DNA from: Bacteroidota bacterium
GTDB lineage: Bacteria > Bacteroidota > Bacteroidia > Chitinophagales > Saprospiraceae
Direction of reading: 5' to 3'
DNA: 64,000 bases
NCBI GenBank assembly: GCA_017857395.1
Contig: JAFMDF010000007.1
Coordinates: 1-64,000, forward strand
A program made the position numbers and the translations under genes. The notes under the pieces were generated by a model, which had not been told where the DNA came from, ran no database searches, and saw nothing but the letters and a program-made list of their open reading frames with translations. Position 1 is the stretch's first letter. Each line of letters opens with the position of its first letter. Below are positions 27,332-34,747 of this stretch, in pieces.

Positions 27332-28681
27332 CTATAGCGTTTCATAAATCCAAGCCAAAACCCGTTCCATCTCTTCCGTCCAAGGTTGAGAACTCCCTGG
27401 AATATGATTATTCATAAAACTGAAAATTAAAGGTTGCCCACTACGAGTAAATATGAAACCACTCAAACAACGGACATTCCGCATTGAACCCGTTTTTGCA
27501 TAAATATAAGGTTCTGTAGCACTACCAAAATGATTTTTTATCGTACCAGAAACACCACCTACTGGAAAGATAGCCTGCCACCGTTTTTTAGGTAATTCCG
27601 CATAAATTTTTTCTAAAACATAGACCATTGAACGAGGCGTAAACTGATTATACCGAGTCAAACCAGAACCATCATACCAACCTAAATTATCAGGCGCATC
27701 TTTCAATAAAGAATCTTTAGCGAACTGAATGCCTTTGGCAATATTCATAGTATCAAAAATAGCATTGGACGCAAGTAGCATCAGTTGTTCTGCTAAAAAA
27801 TTATCACTTACCTGCATCATTCGTTGTAAGACACTATCGGTTGGAATGCTATAAATAGTTGAACTATTGGCAGTAGAAGTACCAAAATTTTGCAGTAATT
27901 GGAGAGGACGATTAAGCGAATCCTGCAATATTTGCACAGCTAAAGAATCTGAGTAAATAAAAGGCAGTTTTTTATCTAAATCTTGTTGACCAACGGGTTG
28001 CTGGTTATAATCAATTAAGTTGTATTTTTCTTGTCTATAAAACCGAGCGGTGCTATCCCCTAAATCGGGATTGCCCTTAATTTTTGTGGTAAAAAAACTA
28101 GGCGTAATTTTAAAATTGCTACTTTCTTTTGCGCCTTGGATTTGAATGAAATTCCCATGAATCGGTAAACCTGCCAATTCAGGCTGAAAATAATAGGGAT
28201 AATCATCCCACATCCAACCAGCACCATAACGAGCATCCATAAAATTATCAGGGCAGTAAAATAACTGCTCGGTTCGACTATTTAAAAAGTCAATAACTGT
28301 ATGACTAGCAGGTAATAGCGGATTGAAAAGCGACGGGTCACCCGTTCCCCAAAAAATGAGCGAATCGCCTTGAATTTGGTATTTAATCGCAGGAATAGAA
28401 TCGCCTAAAATTTTAGCAGTCGTATAAAAAGTGAAGATTTTAGTATTGGAAGCAGGGGTGAAATATTTATCGGCAAATTGTTCATACAACACCGTTTTTG
28501 AATTCGGGTCATATATTTGGAAACCCGTAAAGCCTTTATTAAAAACAGGAGAATTGGCGATTTGTTGATGTAGGTTTTTTTGTTCTTTTTTTGTAATTAA
28601 TTTGGTGGTCGTACAAGCAGAAATGCAAAAGAAGAGACCTATAAAATAAAGGGGATAGACAAGATTCAGTAGGTTTTTCAT
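27332..28681 (-). CDS. dacB: PBP4-type D-alanyl-D-alanine carboxypeptidase/endopeptidase (S13), lipoprotein
   Basis: 449 residues. It has a lipoprotein signal (lipobox CISAC, Cys23) instead of a cleaved signal peptide, so it is membrane-tethered in the periplasm. All three penicillin-binding motifs are visible: SNTK at 78-81 (SxxK), SDN near 293 in MQVSDNFLAEQ, and KTG near 398 in YAKTGSMRNV. Family S13 enzymes trim or cut peptide cross-links of peptidoglycan. LNLV-type membrane start and 449-residue length agree with Bacteroidota members. Neighbours do not suggest an operon. The symbol is assigned by family only. Confidence 0.88.
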   Translation of the reverse strand: MKNLLNLVYPLYFIGLFFCISACTTTKLITKKEQKNLHQQIANSPVFNKGFTGFQIYDPNSKTVLYEQFADKYFTPASNTKIFTFYTTAKILGDSIPAIKYQIQGDSLIFWGTGDPSLFNPLLPASHTVIDFLNSRTEQLFYCPDNFMDARYGAGWMWDDYPYYFQPELAGLPIHGNFIQIQGAKESSNFKITPSFFTTKIKGNPDLGDSTARFYRQEKYNLIDYNQQPVGQQDLDKKLPFIYSDSLAVQILQDSLNRPLQLLQNFGTSTANSSTIYSIPTDSVLQRMMQVSDNFLAEQLMLLASNAIFDTMNIAKGIQFAKDSLLKDAPDNLGWYDGSGLTRYNQFTPRSMVYVLEKIYAELPKKRWQAIFPVGGVSGTIKNHFGSATEPYIYAKTGSMRNVRCLSGFIFTRSGQPLIFSFMNNHIPGSSQPWTEEMERVLAWIYETL

Positions 28682-29065
28682 GGAAAGGAATGAGACCTAA
28701 AAGATAGTATCAAAAGGAATTTTAATAATTACCACTTAGTCAATTAAGTTCATATAGAAAAAGCACTAAGGAATAACTTCTGCATTCTAATTGTTGACCT
28801 CCAAGCGTCTTTAAGACCTTGGTGCGTCTAGATGAGGAACTTATTTTTTCAACATTACTAAATAGATTTGTTACCCTTTAATAAATACTCCATTAAAAAC
28901 GTCTTTTTCCGCTATTTTAACCTAAAAAATGAGTCCGTAACTGGGCTATGCACTAATTTTTTAAGCCAAACTATCGAAAAAATACGAATTTTACTATAGC
29001 ACTTCTCAAAGGGTAACAAGTCTAATGAACTTAAATGACTAAGTCGTAGAAAAATGGAGGGTTAC
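28682..29065. other. Intergenic region with a dispersed repeat
   Basis: It holds the 35-bp repeat at 28796-28830 and a widely spaced 12-bp inverted pair, TTGTTACCCTTT (about 28869-28880) and AAAGGGTAACAA (about 29009-29020). No gene is seen. Confidence 0.5.
28796..28830. repeat. 35-bp dispersed palindrome-like repeat
   Basis: Begins GACCTCCAAGCGTCTTTAAG and continues ACCTTGG.GCGTCTA. The halves are inverted copies of each other. The first 28 bases are identical to the copy at 39441-39475. Confidence 0.7.
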
Positions 29066-29638
29066 TTATAGTTTATTCATCAACTTACAAAGTCGTCGAA
29101 AAACAGCCAAAAGTGTACCGACACCATTTACTTTAACAGATTTACCTGTTTTTTCATAATAATCAAAAACAGGAGTTGTTTCATTATAATAAACTTTTAG
29201 TCGATTTCTGATAATAGATTCATCAGAATCATCTTTTCGACCAGAAGTTTTACCTCTTTCTAATAATCGCTTGACCAATTCTTCATCATCAACATCTAAA
29301 GAAATCAAAGCAGATACTGCTGACCCTTTACTTTTTAACAAAGCATCCAAAGCTTCTGACTGATGTACATTTCTAGGAAAACCATCAAAAATAAAGCCTT
29401 TAGCATCGGGATGTTCATTGACTTTCTCCGTCAACATATTAATCGTCACAGCATCTGGTACTAACTCTCCTTTATCAATATATTTTTTAGCCTCCAAACC
29501 AAGCGGCGTATTATTTTTTAAATTGAAGCGAAATAAATCCCCAGTTGAGATATGAATTAATTTATATTTCTTCAATAATTTTGCAGCTTGTGTTCCTTTT
29601 CCTGAGCCAGGAGGGCCAAAAAGTATTAGGTTAATCAT
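29066..29638 (-). CDS. adk: Adenylate kinase
   Basis: 190 residues, cytoplasmic; interconverts ATP + AMP and 2 ADP. It shows the P-loop GPPGSGKGTQ (8-17), the AMP-binding HISTGDLFR and FDGFPRN, then the short lid RGKTSGRKDDSDESIIRNRL typical of the short, zinc-free form. The C-terminus is slightly divergent (VNGVGTLLAVFRRLCKLMNK). A 163-bp palindromic element lies directly upstream of its start. Single-gene transcription leftward seems likely. Confidence 0.95.
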   Translation of the reverse strand: MINLILFGPPGSGKGTQAAKLLKKYKLIHISTGDLFRFNLKNNTPLGLEAKKYIDKGELVPDAVTINMLTEKVNEHPDAKGFIFDGFPRNVHQSEALDALLKSKGSAVSALISLDVDDEELVKRLLERGKTSGRKDDSDESIIRNRLKVYYNETTPVFDYYEKTGKSVKVNGVGTLLAVFRRLCKLMNKL

Positions 29639-29674
29639 ATTTGAAACGATTATGTATTTATTGTTTTTGATAAT

Positions 29675-29837
29675 TAAGTACCTAGTGTTAAATAATCGCC
29701 ATTTTTGATGAGGCTATTTTTTCGTTATGCAAGGCAAAATTCTTTGCATAGCACCGATACGGTGATAATTTTTAACGTAGCAGAGCGGAAAAAGAGTCCA
29801 TCACAAAATGTGTTGATTATTTGAGAGTAGGTACTTA
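29675..29837. repeat. 163-bp MITE-like palindromic element
   Basis: Terminal inverted repeats TAAGTACCTA (29675-29684) and TAGGTACTTA (29828-29837) continue inward as a long imperfect stem (AATAATC with GATTATT; ATTTTTGATGAGG with the matching right side). A central hairpin TATGCAA..TTTGCATA forms the tip. No coding capacity. It stands between adk and the next gene. Confidence 0.6.
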
Positions 29838-29868
29838 TAGTGGGCAAAAGTAAGTAAAATGGTTAAAC

Positions 29869-31179
29869 TTAAGAAATACTTTCCAACATATCAACGTAAA
29901 CATTTTCCCATTCGTTCCAGCCTTCCAATTCTGAAAAAGAACTATTATGCCATAAACTACAGAAAACACCATTGACCGATTTAACGCTATGGATAAGTTC
30001 TTGAATAACGAAGGTAGCTTCTTCTGGACTTAATTTTAAGTATTCTTTTAAAGTAACTTCCATAACTTGGAAGGGATGAATTAATAATTCAGTACTGGTT
30101 TCTGCGGCCAAATCATACCAATAAAAGGGCAGGGAAGTACCTGCTCTAAATCCAATATCCATGGCATAACCCATTGAATAATCGGCTTTAATGCCAACTT
30201 GAATTAATTGTCGATACGTTTGTGGGAATTGTAATTTTAGATAATGCTGTCTACTCCGTTGAATTGTTTGTTGGGTGATTTGAGCCAGTCGCTCTTTTTC
30301 TTTATCAATAATTAATGGATGACCAGCAGCTTGATAAGAAGGATGAATGCCTATTTTATATAAACTAGCAATAGTCTGAATTAAGGTTTGAAAAGGTTTA
30401 GCAGTTACTAAATTATTTTTATCATACACCCCATAATCTCCCAAAAGGAAAAAATAAGTTGGTTGTAAATTAAATTTTCGGTGGAGACCGTCTAACCAAT
30501 CGAAAATTTGAAAAGGGTCTTGTTGAAAAAGGAAATGGGTTTTAAATCTATTTTTTAAGGAAGTAAATTGTCCTTGTATCAGGTCATTAAAATAACCACC
30601 AATAGTTCTTTTCCAGCCCTTATGTCGAAAAGCCCAAGCCATATCTATATCATAAGTCGGTGAAAATTGAAATTGTTGTTGTTTGAAAATAATATTTGGG
30701 AATTTTTTTTGTAAGGCTAACTTTAATTCAGCGACCAATAAATCAACGATAGGTATTTGCAAACAACCATTTTGATAGGCCCAGCTTTCAGAAGCAGGGA
30801 AGCGTCCATGTGTATCGGTTTGAAAAGGCAGATATTCTTCATATCGGGTTAAATGAAAGAAAATAGTAGCCAATAAGTCAAAAGGAAATACTGCATTGGG
30901 TACTGACACAGCGAAAAGGGCAGGAATTTTGTTATACCAAACAGGAAAGATGGGGTTATTTTTTAAGTTATTTTCAAATAATAACGTACTTTTAGGGAGT
31001 AAAAAGTCATTTGTTTCAAGCGAATTATTACTATAATTGAATTTGAAACCAGTATGATTTTTATATTGTTCGATATTTTTTGTCCATTCAATTTGTAGCC
31101 CTAGCCAATGTTCAAAGACTTGTTGACAAACATACTGCAGCCTAGGGGAATAAGCGATAGTATATAGTAGAACCTTCAT
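29869..31179 (-). CDS. Polysaccharide deacetylase family protein (DUF7033-type N-terminus)
   Basis: 436 residues. The N-terminal region (SPRLQYVCQQVFEHWLGL...) matches the DUF7033-like part seen in Bacteroidota deacetylase-like proteins. The C-terminal half has the NodB-like elements FSPTYDIDMAW (Asp-Ile-Asp, the metal/catalytic Asp position), GIHPSYQA with a His, and a late LLIHPFQVMEVTL. No signal peptide or membrane span is seen. The presumed role is carbohydrate N-deacetylation or sugar-chain modification, but catalytic residues are only partly as in NodB, so the activity is uncertain. Confidence 0.75.
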   Translation of the reverse strand: MKVLLYTIAYSPRLQYVCQQVFEHWLGLQIEWTKNIEQYKNHTGFKFNYSNNSLETNDFLLPKSTLLFENNLKNNPIFPVWYNKIPALFAVSVPNAVFPFDLLATIFFHLTRYEEYLPFQTDTHGRFPASESWAYQNGCLQIPIVDLLVAELKLALQKKFPNIIFKQQQFQFSPTYDIDMAWAFRHKGWKRTIGGYFNDLIQGQFTSLKNRFKTHFLFQQDPFQIFDWLDGLHRKFNLQPTYFFLLGDYGVYDKNNLVTAKPFQTLIQTIASLYKIGIHPSYQAAGHPLIIDKEKERLAQITQQTIQRSRQHYLKLQFPQTYRQLIQVGIKADYSMGYAMDIGFRAGTSLPFYWYDLAAETSTELLIHPFQVMEVTLKEYLKLSPEEATFVIQELIHSVKSVNGVFCSLWHNSSFSELEGWNEWENVYVDMLESIS

Positions 31180-31347
31180 TATCAGTAATTTAAGTTTGGC
31201 AACAACTAGAATTAATTGTTATTATTGTTTTTAATTTATATCTTGCCCAATACTAGTTATTATCCAAAATTAAGTAATCATAAAACATAAGTAGCGAACT
31301 ATAAAACTTAAAAGTAAGCACTTATTTTTTATTAGCACGAATTAATC

Positions 31348-31698
31348 ATGGCGAATAAAGAACAGAAAAATACCATTAACCCTGGAGAAATTACTACGAT
31401 TCGTAATATTCTGATGGGGCAACAAATGCAAGAATATGATGGCCGTTTTGAAACGGTTCAAGAAAATATGCATGCATTAGAAGCAGCTTTAAGTGAGAAA
31501 TTGAATGAATTGGAAAAGCAGACGGAGGTTAGGTTTCAAGAGTTGCAAAATGATATTTCAGAGCGATTTGATAAACTAGAACGCCTATTGATTGGTAATA
31601 TTGAGGATTTACACCAGAAAGTAGATAAAGTAACAGGGGATGATAGACAGAAAATGGGGGAGTTATTTGCAGAGATGAGTAAACGTTTATTAGGATAA
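31348..31698 (+). CDS. Small coiled-coil protein of the GTPase locus
   Basis: 116 residues, soluble. Nearly the whole length after residue 35 is helical with heptad periodicity (FETVQENMHALEAALSEKL, NELEKQTEVRFQELQNDI, ERFDKLERLL, DLHQKVDKV), so a coiled coil is expected. Starts MANKEQKNTINPGEI. I do not know a named family. It is the first of three or four rightward genes ending in a Rab-like GTPase, and 81 bases separate it from the next start; that gap is filled by a word-type element. A scaffold or adaptor role for the next two products is an inference from position. Confidence 0.72.
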   Translation: MANKEQKNTINPGEITTIRNILMGQQMQEYDGRFETVQENMHALEAALSEKLNELEKQTEVRFQELQNDISERFDKLERLLIGNIEDLHQKVDKVTGDDRQKMGELFAEMSKRLLG

Positions 31699-31779
31699 AG
31701 TAAAAGTATAGAGGTTTTCCCTATGCGTCTTTGAACCTTTGAACCTTTGTACCTTTACACCTCTATACCTTTATATATA
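31696..31779. repeat. Word-type element with short left arm
   Basis: Right part is a tandem of the word CTTTGAAC/CTTTGTAC/CTTTACAC/CTCTATAC (31730-31775). The left arm AAAAGTATAGAGGT (31703-31716) pairs with its end ACCTCTATACCTTT. It is similar in words to 58251-58301. Confidence 0.65.
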
Positions 31780-32604
31780 ATGGTCGCAACTTCACATAAT
31801 AAGCAAGATGAAGAATTGCTTCATCAACTTCAAAATATACTTTTGAAAGATGATAGAGTAGCAATTGAACGCCTCCAAGAGACGATAGACGACCCCACGC
31901 TGCTATCGGAAAAAATTAGTCCTATTATAGAGGAAAGAATGATGTTCTTCAAAGAGGCTTTTCCAAAAGAATTTAAAGCGACGGTAGATAAGATGATAGA
32001 GGTTAAACTGAAAGCCTCTCAAGAAGAAATTTTAGATGTGATTTATCCAGTAATGGGTAAAATGATAAAAAAATATGTGAATCACCAGATTCAAATGTTG
32101 AAAGATAGTATTGATGAAAGCATTAAAAAAACCTTTTTTAGCAAAGGGATTTTGTGGCGGATAAAAAATTCCCTTTTTGGTATTAAGGTGAGTGACCAAG
32201 TTATCCATGACTTAAAAGACTATCAAATTGAAGAAATATATGTGATTCAACGGAATTCGGGTTTATTATTTGGTAGTGCCTCGACGGAAAATACGATAGA
32301 CCAAGATGTGATTGCAGGGATGCTGACAGCTATTAAATCTTTTGTGGAAGATGCGTTTAAGAGAGAGCGAGAAGATTTAGAAATGATTCAGTATGGAACG
32401 TATAAAATTTTATTGCAGAATTTTTATTCGTATTATGTCGCCATAGCGATTAGCGGGACAATGACTTCTACCGAACGAGAAGATTTGGCCAATGAATTAT
32501 TAACCTTTGCGGAAGAACATTTAAATAATATGCCCCCAGAGCCAGATGGTCAAATTTTTAAGACGATTTCAAGTGCTTTAGGGCAAGAATTTATAAAGAA
32601 ATAG
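31780..32604 (+). CDS. Coiled-coil / longin-roadblock-like partner protein of the small GTPase
   Basis: 274 residues from ATG 31780; an upstream ATG at 31747 would only translate repeat words. Residues 1-130 are helical and charged (LLHQLQNILLKDD, ISPIIEERMMFFKE, IDESIKKTFF). Residues about 150-250 form an alpha/beta domain starting IEEIYVIQRNSGLLFGSASTEN, followed by VIAGMLTAIKSFVEDAFK and YKILLQNFYSYYVAIAISGT. The pattern of a first strand (response to stored information), a long helix and paired strands resembles the roadblock/longin folds that bind small GTPases, as MglB does for MglA. That resemblance is by eye, not a search. The next gene encodes a Rab-like GTPase, which supports the idea of a dedicated regulator or effector. 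Confidence 0.6.
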   Translation: MVATSHNKQDEELLHQLQNILLKDDRVAIERLQETIDDPTLLSEKISPIIEERMMFFKEAFPKEFKATVDKMIEVKLKASQEEILDVIYPVMGKMIKKYVNHQIQMLKDSIDESIKKTFFSKGILWRIKNSLFGIKVSDQVIHDLKDYQIEEIYVIQRNSGLLFGSASTENTIDQDVIAGMLTAIKSFVEDAFKREREDLEMIQYGTYKILLQNFYSYYVAIAISGTMTSTEREDLANELLTFAEEHLNNMPPEPDGQIFKTISSALGQEFIKK

Positions 32605-32640
32605 AAACATTGCAGTCAGAAAAAATAGATTATTGTTTAT

Positions 32641-32737
32641 ACTATTCAGAAGAGTAGAGATTAGAGACAATTTCATTGGGAGAATAGAGATAAAGACGGC
32701 TAAAATCAGCACATTAATCTCTGCTCTTCGGAATAGT
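32641..32737. repeat. Word-type hairpin element
   Basis: ACTATTCAGAAGAGTAGAG (32641 on) pairs with CTCTGCTCTTCGGAATAGT (to 32737), 23 of 26 positions matching in all. The loop repeats AGAGACAA/AGAATAGAGA words. It lies between the partner gene and the GTPase gene. Confidence 0.7.
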
Positions 32738-32872
32738 CACTATTGTTTTTATTAAAGGTTTTATATGGTAGGATTAACCTGCTGTAAACAGTAAACTGAA
32801 AGTATATTTAACCACTTATGACAAGTAACTATTGGTGATTTCATCAATAGTTCAATGAAATTTAACAATCTA

Positions 32873-33361
32873 ATGATTAGCAGAAAAGTAATTCTGACAG
32901 GAAGTTTTGGTGTTGGTAAAACTTCACTCTTTCGACGATTTATTAAGGGCAGTTTTAGTGAAAAATACATTACGACTATTGGCGTAAAAGTCGATAAAAA
33001 AGTAGTGGAAGTAAGAGGAGAAGAAGTCTCTATTTTACTTTGGGATATTGCAGGAGAGGTGAAACAAGACAAAGTACCAAAATCTTTCTTCTTAGGAGCG
33101 AGTGCCATTATTTATGTCTTTGATTTGACGAGACCCTCAACCTATAAAAACATAGGGGTTGATTTGAATATCTTGGATGAAATTTTACCAGATACTATTC
33201 TAAAAGTTGTGGGAAATAAAGAAGACTTAATAGAAGATAAGGATAAACTAGCTAAAATTAAAGCAGAAGTAAATGCTACGATTGATGTTGTGACTAGTGC
33301 TAAATCAGGTCATAATGTAGAACAGTTATTCTTCGATTTAGCAGCCAATTTTGTTGATTAG
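32873..33361 (+). CDS. Bacterial Rab/Ras-like small GTPase
   Basis: 162 residues from ATG 32873 (MISRKVILTG), which places the P-loop normally; ATG 32855 adds six residues. G1 is GSFGVGKTS (10-18), G2 Thr35 in TTIGVKV, G3 WDIAGE (57-62), G4 NKED (115-118) and G5 TSAK (141-144). All are in order and at Rab-like spacing. At the place of the Rab/Ras catalytic Gln (DTAGQ) there is Glu62. No C-terminal cysteines are present for lipid attachment. Prokaryotic Ras-superfamily GTPases of this kind are described in broad surveys but mostly lack function. The locus context suggests a switch with the preceding protein as partner. Confidence 0.88.
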   Translation: MISRKVILTGSFGVGKTSLFRRFIKGSFSEKYITTIGVKVDKKVVEVRGEEVSILLWDIAGEVKQDKVPKSFFLGASAIIYVFDLTRPSTYKNIGVDLNILDEILPDTILKVVGNKEDLIEDKDKLAKIKAEVNATIDVVTSAKSGHNVEQLFFDLAANFVD

Positions 33362-33388
33362 TAACGGATAAAAAACAAGTTCGTTACT

Positions 33389-33470
33389 AAGGATTCCAAA
33401 TCCGATAGCTATCGAATGGAAGACATTTGGAGGTCTGTCAACAAGTTGGCAAAGTTATTTTTCAACCATT
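33389..33470. repeat. Dispersed repeat, copy 2
   Basis: Shares ordered blocks with 3398-3490: CCAAATCCGA, CTATCG, GAAGACA, a TCAAC.AGTTGG block and AGTTATTTTTCAAC. It also contains TTTGGAGGTCT, resembling one half of the 35-bp repeat family. Confidence 0.55.
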
Positions 33471-33503
33471 CATTTAGCATAAATATGCTTAAGGTTAGCT
33501 GGA

Positions 33504-33549
33504 TAATATAATTCTAGTTTAGTTTAGGTATTAAACTAGAATTATATTA
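33504..33549 (+). terminator. Hairpin after the GTPase gene
   Basis: Perfect 18-bp stem (33504-33521 with 33532-33549) around a 10-base loop, A/T-rich, about 140 bases after the GTPase stop. A real U-tract is lacking, so it is either a terminator or another palindromic repeat. Confidence 0.5.
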
Positions 33550-33640
33550 ATTTAAATTTAACTAATTATGTTTTTTTTTGTTTTACAGTAGACTCTTTAG
33601 AAGACAAGAACCTCATTTAAATAACACTCGATAGCTAGAA

Positions 33641-34018
33641 ATGATATTAATCAAACAAACTTTACTAATCAATAAAAATGCGGTGCTCTTGCATAGTTGT
33701 GATAGTTTGTTTGCGACCGATAATCTAAGAAATAGAAATATCATTCCTTATTTTCCTTTCCTAGAAAGTGTTTTTGATGACTTATTTAATCGCCTAAAAG
33801 TTGATGGTAGAGTAATGTTTACTGGAGTTGAAACGAAGCATTCTTTTTTGCCAGGGTATTATGATTATATTTTTAATTTAATTCGTAAGAATAAAAAGGA
33901 AGTGATAGAATGGCAAATTCTAGATAGCACGAATACTTATAATGAATTGAAAATAGTCCAACAAAACCATCATGAACAAAAGGCTTTTCCGAATCGAAAT
34001 ATTTCCGATTCTTATTAA
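33641..34018 (+). CDS. Hypothetical small protein, possibly sensory (PAS-like) module
   Basis: 125 residues, soluble. It reads ILIKQTLLINKNAVLLHSCDSLF, then IIPYFPFLESVFDDLF, GRVMFTGVETKHSFLPGYYDYIF and EWQILDSTNTYNELKIVQQNHHEQ. Strand-helix-strand order, an aromatic core and a closing linker of the kind that leads into a coiled coil recall the PAS-like N-terminal module of Bacteroidota signalling proteins, but here it stands alone and I have no firm family match. It lies 280 bases after the GTPase gene, behind a strong hairpin, in the same direction, so a link with the GTPase is possible but not shown. Confidence 0.5.
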   Translation: MILIKQTLLINKNAVLLHSCDSLFATDNLRNRNIIPYFPFLESVFDDLFNRLKVDGRVMFTGVETKHSFLPGYYDYIFNLIRKNKKEVIEWQILDSTNTYNELKIVQQNHHEQKAFPNRNISDSY

Positions 34019-34330
34019 GTGATTATAGCGTTCTTCTTACCAAATACTCCGTTTTTTATATTCTCCTTTTAACAAAAAAATTACTACTCGTTTTATGGGA
34101 TTCAATGCAGTTTATTGTACTTTCGCAATTACTATAAACGAAATATATATAGTAGCAATGCTCAATTTGACTTTATCTATTATCCAGTAGCTTCCCATTA
34201 CTAGATGATTTGACTAAAAATTACCTTAAAATTAACTAGTAACAGGAAGTTACTGGTTAATAGGGTTTTTCGATAATTTCAGTTTAAGCATTGCTAAGAT
34301 ATTAGTATTAATAATTATAAATAACTGAAG
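34019..34330. other. Intergenic region
   Basis: No gene. One hairpin, TTAACTAGTAAC (34232-34243) with GTTACTGGTTAA (34249-34260), 70 bases before the cytochrome gene. TACTTTCG near 34118, one base off the -7 consensus, has no matching upstream box. Confidence 0.5.
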
Positions 34331-34669
34331 ATGAGATTTTTAGCATTTATTGCCATTTTAGCTTTTACTGTTTTCGCTTGTGGAGCTGAGTCACCAAAAG
34401 AACAAAATTCAACAAAAAAACCAGCTGCCAAGAAAAAGAAGAAAGTGGATGGCGAAAAGGTTTATAAGCAATACTGTGTTACCTGCCATGGAGTATATGG
34501 AGATATGGGCGCAAGTGGAGCATTCAACTTAACAGAATCAAAGTTGACTGTGGATGAAAAAATAAATGTGGTGACTAATGGAAGAAATACCATGACGCCT
34601 TTTAAAGGTTTATTAAGCGATGCGAAGATTAAAGCGGTCGTAGAATATACGGAAAAATTGAAGAAATAA
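34331..34669 (+). CDS. Monohaem cytochrome c lipoprotein
   Basis: 112 residues. Lipobox VFAC (Cys17) tethers it to a membrane on the periplasmic side; a Lys-rich linker (KKPAAKKKKKVD) follows. One haem c site: Cys49, Cys52, His53 (CVTCHG), with likely axial Met88 in NGRNTMTPF. The size fits a small class I electron-transfer cytochrome. No oxidase or dehydrogenase gene is adjacent, although a PQQ-type sugar dehydrogenase at 37434 could use such a carrier (inference). Confidence 0.88.
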   Translation: MRFLAFIAILAFTVFACGAESPKEQNSTKKPAAKKKKKVDGEKVYKQYCVTCHGVYGDMGASGAFNLTESKLTVDEKINVVTNGRNTMTPFKGLLSDAKIKAVVEYTEKLKK

Positions 34670-34671
34670 AT

Positions 34672-34730
34672 TTCAGTTATCTGTTATCGGTTGTCTGTTG
34701 CTCAAATGGATAACCGATAATTGATACTAA
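34672..34730. repeat. Word-type hairpin element
   Basis: CAGTTATCTGTTATCGGTT on the left pairs with AACCGATAATTGATA on the right. It shares words with 12454-12533 and 44221-44288. Its right arm ends inside the earliest possible start region of the next gene. Confidence 0.65.
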
Positions 34731-34747
34731 ATAATAAACGCTATACT

